Shown one piece after another: positions 1 through 9,822 of a stretch of DNA of 64,000 bases. This DNA is from DASUCS01 sp041166385 (GTDB lineage Bacteria > Actinomycetota > Acidimicrobiia > Acidimicrobiales > JACDCH01). The stretch covers positions 1 through 64,000 of the forward strand of contig JBEEFW010000163.1 of the NCBI GenBank assembly GCA_041166385.1, in the 5' to 3' direction. The position numbers and the translations under genes were made by a program. Every line of letters starts with the position of its first letter. The stretch's first letter is position 1. Under the pieces are notes generated by a model. It was given only the letters and a program-made list of their open reading frames with translations, searched no databases and was not told the origin of the DNA.

Positions 1-53
1 TCCGCCAACGGTTGGACGAGCGCGGGCGCGGGTTGCCCAGCGGAGGAACGCAC

Positions 54-3000
54 ATGTTGAGGTCGCGTCGACGCACACGGCACCTGGGAGCGCTCGCGCT
101 CCTGGTTCTCGCTCTGGCGGTGCTGCCAGTCAGCCCGTCGTCCTCCGCGAGCGCAGCCGAGGCCACGACCCGCTACATGCTCGTCGGACCGGCGCCCGCG
201 GGCACCGTGGTGCTCGCCGACTACGGCGGCGCGTCGCTCGTCGATCTCACCTCCTCACAAGCGACCGCGGCTCGTGCGCTCGGCGCCCAGCTCGAGGCCG
301 TGCCCGACGCGCACTCGTTGAAGCTGATGCGCGGAACGATCGACACCGCCGGCAAGGCACCGACCCTTCCGGCGGGGCTTCGTGCACCGCTGGCGCCGAC
401 GAGCTGGATCGTGCAGTTCATCGGACCGGCCGGCACCGGTTGGTACGAAGCCGTCGAGGCCTCTGGCCTTCACCTCGTGTCGCACGGCTACGTGCCCGAG
501 AACGGGTGGCTCGTCCGCGGCCAGGCCGACGCGGCCAACCGCGTGGCCCAGCTCCCCTTCGTGCAGGCGGTCGTGCCGTACGCGCCCTACTACCGCATCG
601 CCCCGAGCGTCGCCGATCTCACCGGGACGCATGAGGTGCGCGTGATGCTCTTCGACGACGCCGATGTGTCGTCGACGATGGCGAAGCTCGGCTCGTTCGG
701 CGCGGTCGAGCTCGGTCGCATCGACGACGCCGACGTCAAGCTGCTCCGCATCTCCCTCGACCTCGCGTCGCTGGCCAAGACCGCGCGCCTCGACACCGTG
801 CAGTGGATCGAACTCGTACGCCCGCTGAAGCTCTTCAACGATCGCGCGGCCGACACGATGGGGCAGCGCCCGGTGTGGACGGGCACGAGTGATTCGCCGG
901 GCACGCCGTTCACGGGTGCGGGCGAGATCGTCGCCGTCGCCGACACCGGCATCGACACTGGCAACAAGAACACGATCCACCCGGACTTCAAGGATCACAT
1001 CCAGGATCTGCAGGCATGGGGTCGCCCCGGCGCAGGCGGCGACATCCACACGGGCGACCCGTCCGACAATCACGGGCACGGGACCCACACCTCCGGTTCC
1101 GTCGTCGCAGACGGCACGGCGTGGGGAACCATCAACCTCGCGGGTTGCACCATGAGCTGCACCGCGTCGAAGGCGCCGAAGGGAATGGCCCCCGACGCGA
1201 AGCTCGTCATGCAATCGATCTCGGGGCCCGACGATTCATTGTCGGGCGTTCCCGAGGACCCAGGCATCCTCTACCAGGCCGCCTACGACGCCGGCGCCCG
1301 CGTGCACTCCGATTCCTACGGATCGGATTCCGCAGGTGTGTACGACACGCAGGCGTTCCTGCTCGACCGCTGGATGGCGACCCATACCGACATGCTGTTC
1401 GCGTTCGCCGCGGGCAACGCCGGAGCCGATGGCGACACGAACGGCATCATCGACTTCGGCTCGATCGGCTCTCCGGCCACCGCCAAGAACCTGCTCGCCG
1501 TTGGCGCGTCGGAAGACCAGCGCGGAGCCGGGTTCGCGTCGGGCGACGCCGGCGAAGCGCTCATCGGGGTGCCTTCCGGTCAACCGCTTTACAGCACGTA
1601 CGCAGTCTTCTATGTGCCGCCTGCCGGCCCGCCGATCGAGAACGACCCGATGTCCAACAACAAGGAGGGCATGGTTGCGTTCTCGTCGCGCGGTCCGACC
1701 CTCGACGGACGGATCAAGCCGGAGATCACCGCGATCGGCACACACGTGCTGTCGACGCGCTCGACGAAGATTCCGGACGCAGACATCGAACAGCACTACT
1801 GGAGCCGCGCGTCGAACGGCACGTCGACCGGCAACACGTTCGTGTCCGACTACCCGGCGAGCGTGGATCCCTTCTATGCGTTCGACGGCGGCACATCGAT
1901 GGCCACGCCGCTCGCGGCCGGCTCGGCCACGACCGTTCGCCAGTACCTGCGGGTCGTACGCAACATTGCGAGTCCGTCGTCCGGCCTGATGCGGGCCGCG
2001 ATGACGATCGGTGCGCACGACCTCGCCGGCCAGTACGACCCGCTCCATCCCGACGTCACCGCGCGACCCGACAACAACGAGGGTTGGGGTCGTGTCGACG
2101 TGAAGGGCACGATCGATCCCGGTGGGGCCACGAAGTCCGCCTTCTACGACGATCCCGTCGGTCTGCGGATCGGAGGCAAGGCCCGCTACACCTTCCAGGT
2201 CACCGACACCACCGTGCCGATGCGCGTGCAGCTCGGCTGGACTGATGTGGCCGGGAACGTGACGGCGGCGAAGACGCTCGTCAACGACCTCGATCTCGTC
2301 GTGACTGCGCCGAACGGCACCGTCTACCGCGGCAACATGTTCGGTACCCGCTCGAGCGGCGAGACGCCGTCGAAGCCGAACCCGGCGAACGGCAACCATG
2401 TCGACACGCTCGAGGGCGTCGACGTGCCGGCATCGGCGGTGCAGGCGGGCACATGGACCGTCGACGTGGTGGGCTTCAACGTGCCGAGCGCGCCCCAGAA
2501 GTACGGGCTCGCGGTGCGCGGTGGGCTGAGCAATGTGCCGTCGGGTGCCATCCACCTCGATGCCGGCGCGGCACGCGGTGGTGGCCGGCCCGTGCAGATC
2601 GTCGTGAACGACACGAAGGCTGACACGAGCGGCGCAGCCGACACGGTGCAGGTGACCGTCAAGTCGACCAGCGACAACACCGGCATCAAGCGGCAGCTCG
2701 TGGAGACCGCGGCGCACACCGGCGTGTTCACCGGTACGTTCAAGGTTGCCGCTCCCGGTGCGTCGTCGAGCCAGAAGCAGGGAACGATCAAGGGAGCCGA
2801 CGGCAACACGGTCACGGTGACGTACGTCGACGGCACCAACACGACACGCACGGCGAGCGCGGTGGTGGACAATCGGCCACCGGTCGTGAGTGGGACGACC
2901 ACGGGTACGGTCTCGCCGTTCAACGCGACCGTCGGTTTCCACTCCGACGAGCTCGCGGCGGGGAGCGTGCAGGCCAGCAACCGGCCGTCGGTGACGAACC

Positions 3001-4133
3001 CTGACGTCAACGTCTCGGACAACGCGCAGGTCAACGACCACTCGATCATCGTTCCTGGCCTACAAGGCGCGACTCGCTACTACTACCGCGCGCAAGCGAC
3101 CGACGACCCGGGCAACGTCGGGACAGACGACAATGGTGGTCGGCTGTACACGTTCCGCACGACGCAGGCCACCACTGAGTACACGTACGACGCGGAGAGC
3201 GACGCGGGCTGGACGCACCAGAGCAACCCGGACAACGCGGCCGCGACCGGTGAGGACCAGTGGCACCGCACGACGCGTGCGGACGCGGTCCACGGTGGCA
3301 CGAGCGCGTGGCTGTTCGGGCCAGAAGATCCGTCGGCCAACTACCCGACGAGTGCGGACGCGTTCCTCGAGTCGCCGACGCTGACACGCGCGGCCTCGTC
3401 GTGGTCGAGCCTCGATGTGTGGGCCAACTACGAGACCGAGAAGGGCTTCGACGGACTCAACTTCTTTGCGTCCGACGACGGTGGTTCCTCGTACCGTCTG
3501 CTGCCGATCGTCTCCATCGGGGCGCCGACTCCGCCTGGGCTCGCCGCCGCGCAGATCGACGGCAACTCGGGCGGCTACCGCCTGCTGACCTTCGACCTGT
3601 CGTCGTTCACCGGCTCGACGCTGCGGCTGCGCATCCAGTTCACCTCGGACGGCGGGGTAGAGCTCGGCGGCGCGGCGATCGACGATCTCGTGGTGCGGGG
3701 CGCGAACGTGTCGTCGGTGGCGGCTGCACTCTCGGCGAAGACGTCGGCGACGCAGCTCTCCCGGAACGCCACGGTGCCGGTTGGCACCGTCCGTGTCGCG
3801 CCTGACCGCGACTGGGTACGCGTCACGCAGATCGTGGTGAACCGGACAGGGACCGCCACGGATGCCGACGTGCCGAGCGTCCGTCTGCAACTGCCGACTG
3901 GACAGACGGTGACGGTGCCGTTCGTGCAAGGCGTTGCCACGTTCAGCGCCCTGACGTTCGACAGCGGGGCGTCGAGTCCGCTCGACATCCAGGTCGCGCT
4001 GACGATCGCCCGTCGGGCGGCGCAGGGTCGCACGGCCGGCATCTCGGTCGCGACGAACAAGGTGACGCTGGCCGTACCCGACGTGATGAAGGCCGGGCCA
4101 GCCGCACCGATCGGCCCGCTCCAGATCAAATAG
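54..4133 (+). CDS. Secreted subtilisin-like serine protease (S8 family), large
   Basis: Extracellular endopeptidase of the subtilase family, about 1359 residues. The ATG at 54 has a GGAGG Shine-Dalgarno 7 bases upstream and opens a clear signal peptide: Arg-rich start, hydrophobic stretch, Ala-rich cleavage zone near residue 35. An upstream TTG at 12 is less likely. The catalytic triad is visible: Asp297 in VADTGIDTG, His342 in GHGTHTSG and Ser615 in GGTSMATP. A prodomain-like segment precedes it. A long insertion separates His and Ser. About 650 residues of beta-rich C-terminal domains follow, including a P-proprotein/CUB-like stretch, a fibronectin-like stretch and a MAM-like stretch near residues 1040-1220. 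No sorting signal or membrane anchor is seen at the end, so it is probably released. The next gene converges 3 bases away. Confidence 0.9.
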   Translation: MLRSRRRTRHLGALALLVLALAVLPVSPSSSASAAEATTRYMLVGPAPAGTVVLADYGGASLVDLTSSQATAARALGAQLEAVPDAHSLKLMRGTIDTAGKAPTLPAGLRAPLAPTSWIVQFIGPAGTGWYEAVEASGLHLVSHGYVPENGWLVRGQADAANRVAQLPFVQAVVPYAPYYRIAPSVADLTGTHEVRVMLFDDADVSSTMAKLGSFGAVELGRIDDADVKLLRISLDLASLAKTARLDTVQWIELVRPLKLFNDRAADTMGQRPVWTGTSDSPGTPFTGAGEIVAVADTGIDTGNKNTIHPDFKDHIQDLQAWGRPGAGGDIHTGDPSDNHGHGTHTSGSVVADGTAWGTINLAGCTMSCTASKAPKGMAPDAKLVMQSISGPDDSLSGVPEDPGILYQAAYDAGARVHSDSYGSDSAGVYDTQAFLLDRWMATHTDMLFAFAAGNAGADGDTNGIIDFGSIGSPATAKNLLAVGASEDQRGAGFASGDAGEALIGVPSGQPLYSTYAVFYVPPAGPPIENDPMSNNKEGMVAFSSRGPTLDGRIKPEITAIGTHVLSTRSTKIPDADIEQHYWSRASNGTSTGNTFVSDYPASVDPFYAFDGGTSMATPLAAGSATTVRQYLRVVRNIASPSSGLMRAAMTIGAHDLAGQYDPLHPDVTARPDNNEGWGRVDVKGTIDPGGATKSAFYDDPVGLRIGGKARYTFQVTDTTVPMRVQLGWTDVAGNVTAAKTLVNDLDLVVTAPNGTVYRGNMFGTRSSGETPSKPNPANGNHVDTLEGVDVPASAVQAGTWTVDVVGFNVPSAPQKYGLAVRGGLSNVPSGAIHLDAGAARGGGRPVQIVVNDTKADTSGAADTVQVTVKSTSDNTGIKRQLVETAAHTGVFTGTFKVAAPGASSSQKQGTIKGADGNTVTVTYVDGTNTTRTASAVVDNRPPVVSGTTTGTVSPFNATVGFHSDELAAGSVQASNRPSVTNPDVNVSDNAQVNDHSIIVPGLQGATRYYYRAQATDDPGNVGTDDNGGRLYTFRTTQATTEYTYDAESDAGWTHQSNPDNAAATGEDQWHRTTRADAVHGGTSAWLFGPEDPSANYPTSADAFLESPTLTRAASSWSSLDVWANYETEKGFDGLNFFASDDGGSSYRLLPIVSIGAPTPPGLAAAQIDGNSGGYRLLTFDLSSFTGSTLRLRIQFTSDGGVELGGAAIDDLVVRGANVSSVAAALSAKTSATQLSRNATVPVGTVRVAPDRDWVRVTQIVVNRTGTATDADVPSVRLQLPTGQTVTVPFVQGVATFSALTFDSGASSPLDIQVALTIARRAAQGRTAGISVATNKVTLAVPDVMKAGPAAPIGPLQIK

Positions 4134-4136
4134 AAG

Positions 4137-4742
4137 TCAGCTGGCCCGGGCGGGCGTTTCCACGATCGTGTAGCGCCCCGCCCGGATCACGACAGGGTGA
4201 ACGGCCCGGCGCACGGCGGCATGCACGGCGCCGGCCACCATCTCGTCGAGGGGCTCACCGGTGAGATCGACGACCCACGGGTCTCGCGGGTCGACGATGT
4301 TGCCGGCGGTGACCGCCTCGACGCTCACCATGCGCTCGAGGGCCTCGACTTCGTTCTCGCGGGCCGCGGCGACTCTCGCCTCGGCTTGTCGGGCCTCGTT
4401 GACCACGGTCGCGAGCTGACGCTGGGCGGCACGGAGCAGCTCGTCAGCCTCCGCTCGGGCCCTCGTGGTGGCCTGCTGTACCAGAGACTGCGCCGAGCGC
4501 TGCGCGTCGGCCTTGACCGCGAGCGCGGCTTCCTGTGCCTGTACCAGCTCACGGCGGGCCTGGTCACGAGCGACATCGGCCTCGCGCACCCGTTCGGCGG
4601 CGTAGCGGTTGGCCTGACCTCGGACGTCGTCGGCCTCGGCCTTGGCCTGGCGGACGAGCTCGGTCGCGTCAGCGCGCGCCTTGCCGAGGACGGCGGCGGC
4701 TTGCGCTTCGAGACGCGCTCGGAGCTCCTCGTCCGACGGCAT
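4137..4742 (-). CDS. Coiled-coil protein of unknown function
   Basis: Predicted 201-residue soluble protein. Residues 1-130 are Ala/Glu/Arg/Gln-rich with heptad character and would form one long coiled coil, like the b subunit of ATP synthase or DivIVA-type scaffolds. The last 60 residues form a small domain (VDPRDPWVVDLTGEPLDEM). No membrane segment or catalytic motif is visible. The ATG at 4742 was chosen because the frame upstream is an antisense shadow of ccr. It diverges from ccr with 60 bases between the starts, so the two share a promoter region. A role as a DivIVA-like scaffold is only a guess. Confidence 0.7.
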   Translation of the reverse strand: MPSDEELRARLEAQAAAVLGKARADATELVRQAKAEADDVRGQANRYAAERVREADVARDQARRELVQAQEAALAVKADAQRSAQSLVQQATTRARAEADELLRAAQRQLATVVNEARQAEARVAAARENEVEALERMVSVEAVTAGNIVDPRDPWVVDLTGEPLDEMVAGAVHAAVRRAVHPVVIRAGRYTIVETPARAS

Positions 4743-4765
4743 CAGCCGAATGTACCGGTCCACGC

Positions 4766-4796
4766 TTGGAGCATCGCGTCTACCCGGCAGTAACTT
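4766..4796 (+). promoter_or_regulatory. Putative leaderless promoter of ccr
   Basis: TTGGAG at 4766-4771 and TAACTT at 4791-4796 are separated by 19 bases. The ATG follows 6 bases after the -10 box, so transcription would start at or very near the start codon. The same GTAACTT or GTAACCT box just before an ATG recurs at hbd and asd in this window. No Shine-Dalgarno is present. Confidence 0.45.
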
Positions 4797-4802
4797 CGAC
4801 GC

Positions 4803-6146
4803 ATGCAGGAAATCCTCGACGCGATCTTGTCGAACGCTCCCGGCGACGAAATCGGCGCGCTGGCCGTTCCCGAGTCCTACCGCGGCGCGTTCGTGCTGCG
4901 TGACGAGCAGACGATGTTCGAGGGGCTCGATTCCGCCGACAAAGACCCCCGCAAATCGCTGCACGTCGAGGAGGTGGCGACGCCGGAGTTGGCGCCCGAC
5001 GAGGCGTACATCGCCGTGATGGCGAGCGCGATCAACTTCAACACGGTGTGGACCTCGATCTTCGAGCCCCTTCCGACGTTCATGTTCCTCGACCGGCTCG
5101 GGAAGGAGTCGAAGTGGGGCGCGCGGCACGCGCTGCCGTATCACGTCGTCGGTTCCGACGCTTCCGGCGTGGTGCTCAAAGTCGGCGATGCCGTCCGCAA
5201 CTGGAAGCCCGGCGATCGCGTCACGGTGCACTGCAACTACGTCGACGACCAGGACCCTTCTGCGCACGACGACTCGATGCTGGCCAGCAACCAGCGCATC
5301 TGGGGCTTCGAATCGAACTTCGGCGGTCTCGCCGACCTCGCGGTCGTGAAGGCCAACCAGCTGATGCCCAAGCCCGCGCACCTGTCGTGGGAAGAGGCGG
5401 CGTGCAACGCGCTGTGCAACTCCACGTCGTACCGGATGCTCGTCTCGCAGAACGGTGTGGCGATGAAGCAGGGCGACACCGTGTTGATCTGGGGCGCGTC
5501 AGGCGGCCTCGGGGGCTATGCCGTGCAGTACGTGCTCAACGGCGGAGGCACGCCGGTCGGCGTCGTCTCGTCGGCCGACAAAGTCGACCTGCTGCACGAA
5601 CTTGGTTGCGACGCGGTCATCGATCGCCGTGCGAACGACTACAAGTTCTGGAATGCCGAGGGCACCGCGCAGGACGAGGGCGAATGGCGCCGGTTCGGCA
5701 AGGACATCCGCTCGCTGGTCGGCGAGGACCCCAACATCGTGTTCGAACACCCGGGGCGGCAGACGATGGGAGCGTCGGTGTTCGTCTGCGCCCGCGGCGG
5801 CACCATCGTCACGTGCGCGGCCACGTCGGGCTACATGATCGAGTACGACAACCGGCATCTGTGGATGAAGCTGAAGTCGATCAAGTCGTCGCACTTCGCG
5901 AACTACCGGGAGGCGTGGGACGCGAACCGGCTCATCTCGAAGGGCGCCATCCAGCCGATCCTGTCGGCCGTGCACCCGCTCACCGAGGTCGGTGAGGCGG
6001 CGTACTCGGTGCACAAGAACCTGCACGAGGGCAAGATCGGCGTGCTTGCCCTCGCTCCCGAGGAAGGCTTGGGCATCGACGATCCCGAGTTCCGCGAGAA
6101 GGTCGGCGAGGACAAGATCACGCTCTTCCGGAGGCATCACGCATGA
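4803..6146 (+). CDS. ccr: Crotonyl-CoA carboxylase/reductase
   Basis: Reductive carboxylation of crotonyl-CoA with NADPH and CO2 to (2S)-ethylmalonyl-CoA, the key step of the ethylmalonyl-CoA pathway and also a source of extender units. The 447-residue length is typical. It is a medium-chain dehydrogenase fold with a GroES-like N-terminal half, the Ccr-type segment INFNTVWTSIFEP near residues 78-90, and a Rossmann half beginning at WGASGGLGGYAVQY near 230. There are no zinc ligands, as expected for Ccr. The Asn of MEXXNFN-like and CNALCNSTSY segments fits the CO2-binding subgroup rather than plain enoyl reductases. It overlaps the downstream epimerase gene by 4 bases (ATGA), so the two are translationally coupled. 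Confidence 0.93.
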   Translation: MQEILDAILSNAPGDEIGALAVPESYRGAFVLRDEQTMFEGLDSADKDPRKSLHVEEVATPELAPDEAYIAVMASAINFNTVWTSIFEPLPTFMFLDRLGKESKWGARHALPYHVVGSDASGVVLKVGDAVRNWKPGDRVTVHCNYVDDQDPSAHDDSMLASNQRIWGFESNFGGLADLAVVKANQLMPKPAHLSWEEAACNALCNSTSYRMLVSQNGVAMKQGDTVLIWGASGGLGGYAVQYVLNGGGTPVGVVSSADKVDLLHELGCDAVIDRRANDYKFWNAEGTAQDEGEWRRFGKDIRSLVGEDPNIVFEHPGRQTMGASVFVCARGGTIVTCAATSGYMIEYDNRHLWMKLKSIKSSHFANYREAWDANRLISKGAIQPILSAVHPLTEVGEAAYSVHKNLHEGKIGVLALAPEEGLGIDDPEFREKVGEDKITLFRRHHA

Positions 6147-6613
6147 GTCCGTTGACCGCCAACAATCCGCACGACAAGACGACGGTGTCGGAGGTCGCCG
6201 GCGATGTCGCGCCGATGCTCACGGAGATCGATCACATCGCCATCGCCGTGCGCGATCTCGGCGCGGCGATCGACTACTACCGCGAGACGTTCGGCGCGCT
6301 CGTCGAGCATCGTGAGGTCGTCGAGTCCGACGGCGTCGAAGAGGCGTTGCTGCGCGTGGCCGAGAGCTACATCCAGTTGCTCACCCCCACGCGCGACGAT
6401 TCGCCGGTGGCGAAGTACCTCGAGAAGCGGGGTGAAGGGTTGCATCACGTCGGCTACCGCGTGCGCGACTGCGCAGCGGCGCTGCAAGCAGTGAAGGACC
6501 AGGGCGGGCAGGTCATCGACCAGCAACCGCGTCCTGGTTCGCGGGGGACCACGGTTGCCTTCGTCCATCCGAAGGCAGCGTTCGGCACCCTCATCGAACT
6601 CGTGCAGGAGTAA
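6143..6613 (+). CDS. mce: Methylmalonyl-CoA/ethylmalonyl-CoA epimerase
   Basis: VOC-superfamily epimerase that interconverts the 2S and 2R forms of methylmalonyl- and ethylmalonyl-CoA, so that the product of Ccr can reach the B12-dependent mutase. The protein has 156 residues, with a 27-residue leader before the first beta-alpha-beta unit (IDHIAIAVRDLGAAIDYY). Metal ligands can be seen as His in IDHIAIAV, His in LHHVGYRV and Glu in GTLIELVQ. Its ATG overlaps the ccr stop codon, which makes the ethylmalonyl-CoA assignment sensible. An internal ATG at TEIDHIA would give a more typical family length, but the overlap favours the start given. Confidence 0.9.
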   Translation: MSPLTANNPHDKTTVSEVAGDVAPMLTEIDHIAIAVRDLGAAIDYYRETFGALVEHREVVESDGVEEALLRVAESYIQLLTPTRDDSPVAKYLEKRGEGLHHVGYRVRDCAAALQAVKDQGGQVIDQQPRPGSRGTTVAFVHPKAAFGTLIELVQE

Positions 6614-8278
6614 GTGCTCACCGCCGATCCCGACGCCGACCTCGAGGGCGCGCTAGCCGACTTCCGCCGGATGCGCCGGCGTAAGCGATTGGCCGATGTG
6701 CACTGGATCGACGCGCTGTACCAGGCGTATCTCGCCGCGTTGCTCGGCGGCGCGGCCGTGCTCATCGGTGCCGGCTTCGTCGGTGATGGGTTCCTCACGC
6801 CGTCACAACTCGAGCGCCTGGCGCGCGATGGCGCGGACTGGATCGGTCTGATCGCCGCGGTCGTGATCGCGGTGGGTCTGCGGTCGGGAAGCCGTGGCGG
6901 TCCGGTCGCGCTGGAGCGGGCCGACGTGTGGCACGTGCTGCTGGCTCCCGTGGACCGCACGACGGCGATGCGCGGTCCCGCGGTGCGCCAGTTCCGGTTC
7001 CTGTTGTTCGTGGCCGCACTCACCGGCGCGGTGGCGGGCGTTCTCGCGGCACACCGTCTGCCCGAGGAAGACATCGTCTGGGCGGCGTGCGGCGCGCTGT
7101 TCGGGCTCACGACGATCGCGCTCGGCTACGGCGTGGCGCTGTGCGCGTCGGGATGGCGACTGCCATCGTGGCTGGCGTCGCTGCTCGGCCTCGCGCTGGT
7201 GACGTGGGCGGTGGCGGATGGCGCCAACGTGATCGACGGATCGCCGACGGCCGCGGTAGGACGCATCGCTCTGTGGCCGCTCGACTTCTCGCCACTCGGT
7301 TTCGTGGCGATCGCGGGCGCGCTCGCGTTGGTCGGTGTCGGGATGTCGCTCGTCGGCAATGTGTCGGTCGAGGCGGCTGAGCGGCGGTCGACGCTGGTTG
7401 GGCAGCTGCGATTCGCGGCCACGCTGCAAGACGTGCGCACCGTGATCGTGTTGCGGCGGCAGCTGGCGATGGAGTTGCCGCGCCTCCGTCCGTGGCTGCC
7501 AGTTCGGACCCGGGGCACGCACCGATTCCCGGTGTGGGCGCGCGGCGTGCGCGGCGTTCTGCGCTGGCCGGCGGCGCGTGTGGCGCGGCTCGTGCTGCTC
7601 GGCGTCGTTGCCGGGCTGGCGGCACGCGGTGCGTGGAACGGCACTTCGCCCTTGATCGCCGTGTCGGGGTTGGCGCTGTACCTCGCGGCGCTCGATGCCG
7701 TCGAGCCCTTGGCGCAGGAGATCGATCACCCGACTCGCCGCAACTCCGTGCCGATCGAGGGCGGTGCGGTGGAGCTGCGTCACATCCCGGTCGCCGTGAC
7801 GGCGATGATGCTCGTGTGCCTCGTCGCGTTCGCGGCCGCAATGCTCGCCGGGCCGTCGACCGCGGCGGCCGAGATCGCCGCGGCGTGCGTGCTGCCCGCG
7901 GCGATGGGCGCGGTTGGCGGCGCTGTCATCAGCGTTGTGGGTGGCGCTCCGAGCCACAGCGGTGGCGGCGACACGTGGAGCCTCATGCCGCCGGAGGTCG
8001 CAGGGATGCGGCTCGTGTACCGGACGGCGTGGCCGCCAGCGATGGCGATCTTGGGAATCGTGCCAGTGCTCGCGGCCCGCACCGCGGCCCGTCACGGTGC
8101 ACCCGCGGCGCCCGTCGCACTCGCCGCCGGAGCTGGCGTACTCGTGTTGTTCATCCTCGTGTGTGTGTGGGTGCGCGAGCGCGAGCGCGTGCACACGTGG
8201 TGGAGCGCGCAGATGAAGGCGGCCTTCCCGTCACGAGACGACGAGCCGTCCATGCCGGAGGTGGTGGCCGATGGCTGA
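6614..8278 (+). CDS. Polytopic membrane protein, probable ABC transporter permease
   Basis: GTG start directly after the epimerase stop, and an 8-base overlap with an ABC ATPase gene at the other end. The 554-residue product has about ten to twelve hydrophobic segments with Arg-rich loops. There is a short cytoplasmic N-terminus and a large central soluble stretch (about residues 250-310) holding basic residues. No binding-protein or TonB features are present. By context it is the membrane half of an ABC-2-type exporter, similar to the DUF6297-type actinobacterial membrane proteins. The substrate is not evident. Start alternatives downstream exist, but none is better placed. Confidence 0.75.
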   Translation: MLTADPDADLEGALADFRRMRRRKRLADVHWIDALYQAYLAALLGGAAVLIGAGFVGDGFLTPSQLERLARDGADWIGLIAAVVIAVGLRSGSRGGPVALERADVWHVLLAPVDRTTAMRGPAVRQFRFLLFVAALTGAVAGVLAAHRLPEEDIVWAACGALFGLTTIALGYGVALCASGWRLPSWLASLLGLALVTWAVADGANVIDGSPTAAVGRIALWPLDFSPLGFVAIAGALALVGVGMSLVGNVSVEAAERRSTLVGQLRFAATLQDVRTVIVLRRQLAMELPRLRPWLPVRTRGTHRFPVWARGVRGVLRWPAARVARLVLLGVVAGLAARGAWNGTSPLIAVSGLALYLAALDAVEPLAQEIDHPTRRNSVPIEGGAVELRHIPVAVTAMMLVCLVAFAAAMLAGPSTAAAEIAAACVLPAAMGAVGGAVISVVGGAPSHSGGGDTWSLMPPEVAGMRLVYRTAWPPAMAILGIVPVLAARTAARHGAPAAPVALAAGAGVLVLFILVCVWVRERERVHTWWSAQMKAAFPSRDDEPSMPEVVADG

Positions 8279-8951
8279 TCCGATGCTCCTCGCGACCGCG
8301 GCGGCAAAGTCGTACGGCGACCTCGTCGCGGTCACGCCCATCGATCTGACGGTGGCGCGTGGTGAATTGATCGCGCTGGTCGGTCACAACGGCTCGGGGA
8401 AGTCGACGTTCCTGCGGTTGGCTGCCGGCGCGCTCGAGTTGTCCTCTGGCTCGATCGAGGTCGACGGCGTCGCCGCCGGATCATCGGCGGCGCGGGCGGC
8501 GACGAGCTTCATCCCGGACGATCCCGTGCTGTACGACGACCTCAGCGTGCGCGAGCACATGGCGTACGTCGCCGCGCTCCACGGTGTCGATGCGACGGCT
8601 GAAGAGCTGGACGCCATCACCGAACGCATCGGATTGTTGCACCGGGCGGACGATCTGCCGGCTCGCTTCAGCCGAGGGTTGCGCCAAAAGACGTCGATCG
8701 CTCTTGGCATCGTGCGGCCGTTCGATCTGCTCCTGGTCGACGAGCCCTTCGTTGGTCTCGACGTGCCGGGCAAGAACGCCCTGCTCGCACTGCTCGACGA
8801 GCTGCATCGAGAGGGCCGCACGGTCATCGTCGCCACCCACGACGTGCAGTTCGTCGAGCGCGTGACACGGTGCGTTGCGCTGCGCGACGGTGAAGTGGTG
8901 CACGACGGCGACGCCACCCCGGACGACGTGTTGCGCCTCGTCGGCGCGTAA
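8271..8951 (+). CDS. ABC transporter ATP-binding protein
   Basis: Single nucleotide-binding domain of 226 residues. Walker A is GHNGSGKST near residue 39, the signature is a degenerate FSRGLRQK in place of LSGGQ, Walker B with catalytic Glu is LLLVDEPF, and the H-loop is ATHD. Length and the RGLRQK signature fit the daunorubicin/CcmA-type exporter ATPases. The ATG lies inside the end of the permease gene, so subunits should be made in a fixed ratio. Transport substrate unknown. Confidence 0.9.
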   Translation: MADPMLLATAAAKSYGDLVAVTPIDLTVARGELIALVGHNGSGKSTFLRLAAGALELSSGSIEVDGVAAGSSAARAATSFIPDDPVLYDDLSVREHMAYVAALHGVDATAEELDAITERIGLLHRADDLPARFSRGLRQKTSIALGIVRPFDLLLVDEPFVGLDVPGKNALLALLDELHREGRTVIVATHDVQFVERVTRCVALRDGEVVHDGDATPDDVLRLVGA

Positions 8952-8955
8952 CCCG

Positions 8956-9822
8956 ATGCAGGTACACCTCATCGATGGAACGTACGAGCTCTTTCGCTAC
9001 CACTTCGCGCCCAACAACAAGGATCTCGAGCTCGGCGCGACCCGTGGCGTGCTCGGGTCGTTGTTGATGCTGCTCGAGTCGGGGGCCACGCACGTCGGCG
9101 TGGCCACCGACCACATCATCGAGTCGTTTCGCAACGACCTGTGGCCCGGCTACAAGACGAGCGCGGGCATGCCGCGCGAGCTGCTCGCGCAGTTCCCGCT
9201 GATCGAGGAAGTTCTGATGGCGGCGGGCATCACCACGTGGCCGATGGTCGAGCTCGAGGCCGACGATGCTCTTGGTGCGACGGCGCGGGTTGCGGCCGCT
9301 GACGAACGGGTGGAGCGGGTGCTCATCTGCACACCGGACAAAGATCTCGGGCAATGTGTCGGTGGCAAGGTCGTGCAATGGGATCGCCGGAGAAACATCG
9401 TGTTCGACGCTGAAGGCGTACGCGAGAAGTTCGGCGTCGACCCGGAGTCGATACCGGACTATCTCGCGCTGGTCGGCGACAGCGCCGACGGCTTCCCCGG
9501 GTTGCCCGGGTGGGGCTCGAAGACCGCGGCCGCGGTGCTGGCGAAGTTCGGGCACCTCGAGTCCATCCCCGCCGCAGGCGAGGATTGGGGGGTTGGCGTG
9601 CGGAACCCCGGACGCCTCGCGGCGACGTTGGTCGAGCAGTTCGAGCTGGCGTTGCTGTTCCGCCGGATTGCGACGGTCGAGTCCGATGCCGATGTGATCT
9701 CGTCGGTCGACGAGATGGAGTGGAAGGGCCCGCGTCCGGAGCTGGTCGAGCTGGCCGAACGGATCAACGGCCTCGGTCTGGCCGAACGCGCCATCAAGCT
9801 GGCGGAACGGCGGAAGAGCTGA
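8956..9822 (+). CDS. 5'-3' exonuclease (PolI N-terminal/FEN family)
   Basis: 288-residue stand-alone structure-specific nuclease like the N-terminal domain of DNA polymerase I. The frame is open further upstream, but the ATG at 8956 begins the conserved strand MQVHLIDGTYELFR with the first metal-binding Asp. Other acidic ligands appear in ELEADDALG and CTPDKDLGQ. The helix-three-turn-helix DNA clamp is GDSADGFPGLPGWGSKTAA. The downstream gene starts on the last base of its stop codon (TGATG), linking it to the LigD-type polymerase and hence to end processing in double-strand break repair. Confidence 0.88.
   Translation: MQVHLIDGTYELFRYHFAPNNKDLELGATRGVLGSLLMLLESGATHVGVATDHIIESFRNDLWPGYKTSAGMPRELLAQFPLIEEVLMAAGITTWPMVELEADDALGATARVAAADERVERVLICTPDKDLGQCVGGKVVQWDRRRNIVFDAEGVREKFGVDPESIPDYLALVGDSADGFPGLPGWGSKTAAAVLAKFGHLESIPAAGEDWGVGVRNPGRLAATLVEQFELALLFRRIATVESDADVISSVDEMEWKGPRPELVELAERINGLGLAERAIKLAERRKS

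Noticed and set aside
1236..3041. Long minus-strand open frame (about 600 codons) opposite the subtilase
   Set aside because: Arg/His/Val-rich text without domains, typical of antisense shadow in GC-rich genes. The plus strand is clearly coding.
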